9,256 nt of DNA from Rubrivivax sp. Its GTDB lineage: Bacteria; Pseudomonadota; Gammaproteobacteria; Burkholderiales; Burkholderiaceae. Under the pieces are notes generated by a model that searched no databases, was not told the DNA's origin, and saw nothing but the letters and a program-made list of their open reading frames with translations. Below are positions 4,864-9,256 of this stretch, piece after piece (positions within the stretch are counted from its first letter, which is position 1; each line of letters opens with the position of its first letter). The stretch is from the NCBI GenBank assembly GCA_004211235.1, contig SEEY01000112.1, positions 1 to 9,256 on the forward strand, in the 5' to 3' direction. Made by a program: the position numbers and the translations under genes.

Positions 4864-7800
4864 ATGAATGCACCGCTGCCCGAACACGTCCTGCGCGCCC
4901 TGCAGACCGTCTCTCTGGATGACAAATACGCGCTGGATGCCGGCCGTGCCTTCATGAGCGGCGTGCAGGCGCTGGTGCGGCTGCCCATGCTGCAGCGCAC
5001 CCGCGATGCGATGGCCGGCCTGAACACCGCCGGCTTCATCAGCGGCTACCGCGGCTCGCCGCTGGGCACGTATGACCAGGCGCTGTGGGCGGCCAAGAAG
5101 CACCTCGCGAAGCAGCACATCGTCTTCCAGCCTGGCGTCAACGAGGAACTGGGCGCCACGGCCGTGTGGGGCACGCAGCAGCTGGACCTCTTCCCCGAGA
5201 AGGCGAAGTTCGACGGCGTCTTCGGCCTCTGGTACGGCAAGGGCCCGGGCGTGGACCGCTGCATCGACGTGTTCAAGCACGCCAACATGGCGGGCACCTC
5301 CAAGCACGGCGGCGTCATCGCCATCGCCGGTGACGACCACATCGCCAAGAGCTCGACTGCCGCGCACCAGAGCGACCACGTCTTCAAGGCCGTCGGGTTC
5401 CCGACCTTCTTCCCCAGCAGCGTGCAGGACATCCTCGACATGGGCCTGCATGCCTTTGCGATGAGCCGCTTCTCCGGCCTGTGGGCGGGCATGAAGACGA
5501 TCCAGGAGATCGTGGAATCGTCTGCGTCCGTGAGCGTCGACCCGGACCGCGTCAACATCCTGCTGCCCGAGGACTTCCAGATGCCGCCCGGCGGCCTGCA
5601 CATCCGCTGGCCCGATCCGCCGCTGGAGCAGGAAGCGCGGATGATGAATTTCAAGTGGTATGCCGCGCTGGCCTACATCCGCGCCAACAAGCTGAACCAC
5701 AACGTCATCGAGGGCGCGAACGACCGCTTCGGCCTCATCACCAGCGGCAAGTCCTTCAACGACACCCGCCAGGCGCTGCACGACCTGGGCCTGGACGACG
5801 CCACATGCCGCCAGGTCGGCATCCGCCTGCACAAGGTCAATGTCGTCTGGCCGCTGGAGGCGCAGATCACGCGCGAATTCGCCAAGGGCCTGCAGGAGAT
5901 CCTCGTCGTCGAGGAGAAGCGCCAGATCATCGAATACCAGGTCAAGGAAGAGCTCTACAACTGGCGCGCCGACGTGCGGCCGAACGTGCTCGGCAAGTTC
6001 GACGCCGGCGACGGCGAGGGCGGCGAGTGGAGCGTGCCCAACCCGAGCGAGCACTGGCTGCTGCGCCCGCAGGCCGACCTGACGCCGGCCCTCATCGCCC
6101 GCGCCATCGCCAAGCGGCTGAAGAAGCTCGGCGTCGACAGCGACATCCGCGCCCGGCTCGATGCGCGGCTGGCGATCATCGACGCCAAGGAAGCCGCGCT
6201 GCTTGCCGAGCAGCAGACCGCCGGTGGCGCGGACCGCACGCCCTGGTTCTGCTCCGGCTGCCCGCACAACACGAGCACCCGCGTGCCCGACGGCAGCCGC
6301 GCGGTCGGCGGCATCGGCTGCCACTACATGGTCACGTGGATGCCCGGCCGCAACACGGCCACCTTCACGCAGATGGGCGGCGAGGGCGTGCCCTGGGTGG
6401 GCCAGGCGCCGTTCACCGACGAGAAGCACATCTTCAGCAACCTCGGCGACGGCACCTACTTCCACAGCGGCAGCCTGGCCATCCGCCAGAGCATCGCCGC
6501 GGGCGTCAACATCACCTACAAGATTCTCTATAACGACGCGGTTGCGATGACCGGCGGCCAGGCCGTGGGCGAGCGGCCGGAGGGCCACACCGTCCTCCAG
6601 ATCATGAACAGCGTGATCTCCGAAGGCGTGAAGAAGCTGGTGATCGTCACCGACGAGCCTGCGAAATATGAGGGTGTCGCCCTGGCGCCGGGGGTGACGG
6701 TGCACCACCGCGACGAGCTGGACGACATCCAGCGCCAGTTCCGGGACATCGAAGGCGTCACAGTCATCATCTACGACCAGACCTGCGCCACCGAAAAGCG
6801 CCGCCGCCGCAAGCGCGGCAAGCTCGTGGACCCGGCCAAGCGCGTCGTCATCAACGAGCTGGTCTGCGAGGGCTGCGGCGACTGCTCGGTGCAGTCCAAC
6901 TGCCTGTCGGTCGAGCCTGTCGAGACCGACTTCGGCCGCAAGCGCCAGATCAACCAGAACAGCTGCAACAAGGACTATTCCTGCGTGAAGGGCTTCTGCC
7001 CGAGCTTCGTCACCGTGGAAGGCGGCGAGCTGAAGAAGCCCAAGAAGGAAGGCCGCAAGAGCCCCTTCGATGCGGCGCTGCCGGGCCTGCCGATGCCGGT
7101 CGTACCCAACCCCGAGGAAGCCTGGGGCATCGTCGTCGGTGGCGTCGGCGGCACGGGCGTCATCACCATTGGCCAGCTGCTCGGCATGGCGGCGCATCTG
7201 GAAGGCAAGGGCGTCATCACGCAGGACGCCGCGGGCCTGGCGCAGAAGGGCGGCGCAACCTGGAGCCACATCCAGATCGCCAACGAGCCCGAGGCCATCT
7301 TCTGCACCAAGGTCGGCACGGCGGAGGCCGATCTCGTCATCGCCTGCGATGCCATCGTCGCGGCCAACAAGGCCACGCTGGCCGTCATGCGCGAAGGCCG
7401 CACCTACGTCGCGCTCAACACGCACGGCTCGCCGACGGCTTCGCTCGTCAACGACGCGAACTGGCGCTTCCCTGGCGCGGCCTGCGAGGCGGCCGTGGGC
7501 AACGCGGTGGGGCGTGACCACCTGGGCGCCTTCGACGCCGAGGAAGTGGCCGTCAAGCTGGTGGGCGACTCGCTCTACACCAACCCGCTGATGCTGGGCT
7601 ACGCCTGGCAGCAGGGCCGCGTGCCGCTCAGCTATGACGCGCTGATGCGCGCCATCGAGCTCAACGGCGTGCAGGTCGACAACAACAAGGTCGCCTTCGA
7701 GTGGGGCCGGCGCTGCGCGCATGACCTGAAGGCGGTGCAGGCGCTGTATGCGGCGCAGCAGGTCATCCAGCTCGTGAAGCGCCAGGGCGTCGACGAGATC

Positions 7801-8418
7801 ATCGCCAAGCGCATGGATTTCCTGACGGGCTATCAGAACGCAGCGTATGCCGCTGACTACAAGGCCTTCATCGACAAGGTGCGCGCGGCGGAAGCGCCGC
7901 TGGGCACGACCAAGCTGACCGAGGCCGTGGCCCGCTACCTGTTCAAGCTGATGGCCTACAAGGACGAGTACGAGGTGGCGCGGCTGCACACCGACGCGTC
8001 GTTCACGAACAGGATCGCCGGCATGTTCGAAGGCGACTACAAGGTCGTCCACCATCTCGCGCCGCCGCTGCTGGCGAAGAAGAACAACAAGGGCGAACTG
8101 GTCAAGCGGCCCTTCGGCCCCTGGATCCGCCCGGCCTTCGGTGTGCTCGCCAAGCTGAAGGGACTGCGCGGCACGGCCTTCGACGTCTTCGGCTACACGG
8201 CCGAGCGCAGGACGGAACGCGCGCTGATCGCCGAGTACCGCGCCAGCATCGACGCCCTGCTGGCCAAGGGCGTCACCGCCGACCGGCTGGCGCTGGCGAC
8301 CGACATCGCCCGCATCCCCGAAGACATCCGCGGCTACGGCCATGTGAAGGAGCGCCATCTCCATGCCGCCCGCGCCAGGTGGGACGGGCTGATGGCGCAG
8401 TGGCAGGCGCTGCCCTGA
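4864..8418 (+). CDS. Indolepyruvate ferredoxin oxidoreductase (fused IorA-IorB type)
   Basis: This thiamine-diphosphate and iron-sulfur enzyme oxidatively decarboxylates aryl-pyruvates (indolepyruvate, phenylpyruvate) with CoA to arylacetyl-CoA and CO2, passing electrons to ferredoxin. It acts in aromatic amino acid breakdown in the cytoplasm. It has 1184 residues, the normal length for the fused bacterial form. Domain order is: N-terminal pyrimidine-binding part with GYRGSPLG (61-68); TPP-binding part with CSGCPHN (463-469) and the GDG motif (528-530) followed by LYNDAVAMTGGQ; a basic stretch (about 645-653); an iron-sulfur region with Cys668, 671, 674, 680, 701, 707 and 712; the gamma (IorB-like) domain beginning WGIVVGGVGGTG (754-765); and a C-terminal region of about 220 residues matching what databases call DUF6537. 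The start is chosen from the CAGGAG site. No frameshift is seen. It is divergent from an Lrp-type regulator that probably controls it. No aminotransferase or ligase partner gene is nearby. Confidence 0.95.
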   Translation: MNAPLPEHVLRALQTVSLDDKYALDAGRAFMSGVQALVRLPMLQRTRDAMAGLNTAGFISGYRGSPLGTYDQALWAAKKHLAKQHIVFQPGVNEELGATAVWGTQQLDLFPEKAKFDGVFGLWYGKGPGVDRCIDVFKHANMAGTSKHGGVIAIAGDDHIAKSSTAAHQSDHVFKAVGFPTFFPSSVQDILDMGLHAFAMSRFSGLWAGMKTIQEIVESSASVSVDPDRVNILLPEDFQMPPGGLHIRWPDPPLEQEARMMNFKWYAALAYIRANKLNHNVIEGANDRFGLITSGKSFNDTRQALHDLGLDDATCRQVGIRLHKVNVVWPLEAQITREFAKGLQEILVVEEKRQIIEYQVKEELYNWRADVRPNVLGKFDAGDGEGGEWSVPNPSEHWLLRPQADLTPALIARAIAKRLKKLGVDSDIRARLDARLAIIDAKEAALLAEQQTAGGADRTPWFCSGCPHNTSTRVPDGSRAVGGIGCHYMVTWMPGRNTATFTQMGGEGVPWVGQAPFTDEKHIFSNLGDGTYFHSGSLAIRQSIAAGVNITYKILYNDAVAMTGGQAVGERPEGHTVLQIMNSVISEGVKKLVIVTDEPAKYEGVALAPGVTVHHRDELDDIQRQFRDIEGVTVIIYDQTCATEKRRRRKRGKLVDPAKRVVINELVCEGCGDCSVQSNCLSVEPVETDFGRKRQINQNSCNKDYSCVKGFCPSFVTVEGGELKKPKKEGRKSPFDAALPGLPMPVVPNPEEAWGIVVGGVGGTGVITIGQLLGMAAHLEGKGVITQDAAGLAQKGGATWSHIQIANEPEAIFCTKVGTAEADLVIACDAIVAANKATLAVMREGRTYVALNTHGSPTASLVNDANWRFPGAACEAAVGNAVGRDHLGAFDAEEVAVKLVGDSLYTNPLMLGYAWQQGRVPLSYDALMRAIELNGVQVDNNKVAFEWGRRCAHDLKAVQALYAAQQVIQLVKRQGVDEIIAKRMDFLTGYQNAAYAADYKAFIDKVRAAEAPLGTTKLTEAVARYLFKLMAYKDEYEVARLHTDASFTNRIAGMFEGDYKVVHHLAPPLLAKKNNKGELVKRPFGPWIRPAFGVLAKLKGLRGTAFDVFGYTAERRTERALIAEYRASIDALLAKGVTADRLALATDIARIPEDIRGYGHVKERHLHAARARWDGLMAQWQALP

Positions 8419-8445
8419 AGCGGCTCGCCAGGGCGGCCCGCGGCG

Positions 8446-8955
8446 TCAAGGTCTTGCCGTGGAATGCTGCAGCACGATGAGCCAGCGGCCGTCGATGCGC
8501 TGATAGGCGAAGCTGTAGCGGGCCGGCCGCGTCCTGTCCTGGCCGTCGATCTGCTCGCTTAGCTCGTATTCGCCGGAGCGCACGGCCGTCTCGCCGAACA
8601 GCTGCAGGTTGCCGATGATCCAGCGCATGCGCGCCGTCGGCCGCTGCGCCATCTGGTCGAAGAACACCGGCAGTTCGGCACCGGCGAGCGGCACGGCGGA
8701 ATACTCGTCGTCCGTGATCAGTGCGCCCGGCGCGTAGAGCTGCTGGAGCCGCCGCGGGTCGCGGCTGTTGTAGGCGTCCTTCCAGTCGTCCAGCGCCTGC
8801 ATCAGGTCGTTGACGCAGTGGCTGCTCGGGTCGTCGCAGCGCAACGGCGGGGACACGGACACCTTCGGCGATGTCGTGCAACCGCTGACCAGCGCGACCA
8901 CGAGAAGCCACCCTGTGGCGGTGAGTGCTGCGCGCAGCCTGTCGATCATGGCCAT
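8446..8955 (-). CDS. Small lipoprotein with probable SnoaL/NTF2-like domain
   Basis: The product (169 residues from the ATG at 8955) starts with a short basic segment and a hydrophobic stretch ending in a lipobox (VSGC, with Cys26 as the lipidated residue). The following Thr is not an inner-membrane retention Asp, so an outer-membrane anchor is likely. The rest resembles the SnoaL/SgcJ-type NTF2-like fold: an early helix (MQALDDWKDAYNSRD) leading to LQQLYAPGALITDD, then MRWIIGNLQLFGETAVRSGEY and a closing strand pair ending DGRWLIVLQHS. The family includes enzymes and non-catalytic binding proteins, so function is unknown. The 8955 start is favoured over an in-frame one at 8991 because AAGGGA lies five bases upstream. 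The gene converges with the oxidoreductase, the stops being 27 bp apart. Confidence 0.85.
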   Translation of the reverse strand: MAMIDRLRAALTATGWLLVVALVSGCTTSPKVSVSPPLRCDDPSSHCVNDLMQALDDWKDAYNSRDPRRLQQLYAPGALITDDEYSAVPLAGAELPVFFDQMAQRPTARMRWIIGNLQLFGETAVRSGEYELSEQIDGQDRTRPARYSFAYQRIDGRWLIVLQHSTARP

Positions 8956-8960
8956 CCTGT

Positions 8961-8966
8961 TCCCTT
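8961..8966 (-). promoter_or_regulatory. Ribosome binding site deciding the lipoprotein start
   Basis: On the - strand this reads AAGGGA, five bases before the ATG at 8955. It argues against the longer in-frame start at 8991, which would put 12 extra residues before the signal sequence. Confidence 0.65.
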
Positions 8967-9106
8967 GCCCGACGACGTCAGAAAGCGCCAATGATGCCCG
9001 CAGGTCCGACCGCCCGCGCCGCTCGCGCGAGCGTGAATCTGGCCATCGCGGGGCATTCCCTGTGAAGACTGCCGAGCCGCTTGCCTAGACTGCGGCCCTT
9101 TTCGTC

Positions 9107-9112
9107 AGGGAG
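9107..9112 (+). promoter_or_regulatory. Ribosome binding site of the exported protein
   Basis: AGGGAG lies five bases before the ATG at 9118, a strong match and good spacing, which supports this start although the gene runs off the window. Confidence 0.75.
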
Positions 9113-9117
9113 AACAC

Positions 9118-9256
9118 ATGAAGAACGTCGTGCGCAGACTGCTCGCTGCCGTCGGGATCGGGCTGGGATTGGGGCTGGGGCTTGGGCTGACGGCGTTCGC
9201 CGCGGACAAGCCTGCCGAGGATCCGGCGTGGACGGACGCCAAGGCCGCCGCGAAGG
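9118..9256 (+). CDS. Exported protein, N-terminal fragment cut by the window end
   Basis: Forty-six codons are visible. They encode a clear signal peptide: MKNVVRR, then an Ala/Leu/Gly core with five Gly-Leu pairs, then a TAFAA-D cleavage region around residue 30. The mature start is hydrophilic (KPAEDPAWTDAKAAAK) and helical, a style seen in small periplasmic tetratricopeptide-like proteins, but too little is present to name a family. A good ribosome binding site precedes it. The Gly-Leu codons are unusual in holding six consecutive runs of three or four G (9154-9186). The gene is divergent from the lipoprotein gene. Confidence 0.8.
   Translation, partial: MKNVVRRLLAAVGIGLGLGLGLGLTAFAADKPAEDPAWTDAKAAAK
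9154..9186 (+). repeat. G-run repeat with G-quadruplex potential inside signal-peptide codons
   Basis: Six G-runs (9154-9156, 9160-9162, 9165-9167, 9171-9174, 9177-9180, 9184-9186) are separated by 2-3 bases. It is a degenerate hexanucleotide repeat of the GGGCTG type coding for alternating Gly and Leu. The pattern satisfies the common four-run quadruplex rule with short loops on the coding strand, so the mRNA would also carry it about 36-68 nt after the start codon. Confidence 0.7.

Larger units (their letters stand above)
8956..9117. promoter_or_regulatory. Divergent intergenic region with 14-bp palindrome
   Basis: These 162 bp separate the lipoprotein gene and the exported-protein gene, which are divergently transcribed, so promoters for both are expected. 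A perfect 14-bp palindrome, CGCTCGCGCGAGCG, lies at 9020-9033. TAGACT at 9086-9091 may be the -10 box of the + gene, 26 bases before its start codon; no convincing -35 is seen. No open frame with a family signature is visible here. Confidence 0.45.

Noticed and set aside
4600..8364. A 1254-codon open frame on the - strand opposite the oxidoreductase
   Set aside because: It is an antisense shadow. The + strand product is a complete, motif-perfect enzyme, whereas the antisense product is a His/Asp/Val/Ala/Gly/Arg-biased string without domain signatures. GC-rich genes often lack antisense stops.
8412..8434. Hairpin GCCCTG/CAGGGC between the convergent oxidoreductase and lipoprotein genes as a terminator
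   Set aside because: Six-base arms with an 11-nt loop, partly inside the oxidoreductase's last codons, and no T-run on either side. It is too weak to call.

Overview
The window is a very GC-rich bacterial stretch. Its coding style points to a betaproteobacterium, most likely a Burkholderiales relative of the Rubrivivax/Leptothrix/Roseateles type. The grounds are GC-saturated third positions, a fused oxygen-tolerant type indolepyruvate:ferredoxin oxidoreductase, and AGGAG/AAGGG ribosome binding sites. This placement is inference; no rRNA or other marker gene is present. It is mostly ordinary chromosomal sequence, with no CRISPR array, insertion sequence, tRNA or rRNA visible.

Layout: (1) 1-593, the C-terminal two thirds of an isocitrate lyase/PEP-mutase family enzyme on the + strand. 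Its 5' end is scrambled: a 74-bp forward copy of downstream coding sequence is followed by a 38-bp inverted copy of the segment just before it, and then the gene resumes. (2) 580-4646, five genes all on the - strand. In transcription order they are an Lrp/AsnC-family regulator, a YfcE-like metallophosphoesterase, a membrane GGDEF diguanylate cyclase, an EamA-type exporter and a small secreted protein of unknown function. (3) 4647-4863, a divergent control region rich in dyad symmetry. (4) 4864-8418, a complete 1184-residue indolepyruvate ferredoxin oxidoreductase (fused IorA-IorB) on the + strand. (5) 8446-8955, a small lipoprotein with a probable SnoaL/NTF2-like fold on the - strand, convergent with (4). 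(6) 8956-9117, a second divergent intergenic region. (7) 9118 to the window end, the start of an exported protein whose signal-peptide codons contain six consecutive G-runs.

How the genes may work together: the Lrp-type regulator and the oxidoreductase share a 217-bp divergent promoter region. The simplest reading is that the regulator senses an amino acid, perhaps an aromatic one, and controls oxidation of the matching aryl-pyruvate to arylacetyl-CoA. The regulator and phosphoesterase genes are 4 bp apart and probably co-transcribed. The cyclase and exporter genes follow in the same direction after gaps of about 72 and 75 bp, so their membership in one operon is uncertain.

The most unusual signal is the forward-inverted-forward structure at the left edge. 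It is either a contig-end or library artefact or a genuine template-switch mutation that split the lyase gene. No convincing undescribed multi-gene system is visible. Very long antisense open frames (for example opposite the oxidoreductase) are byproducts of high GC content and are left out of the feature list.
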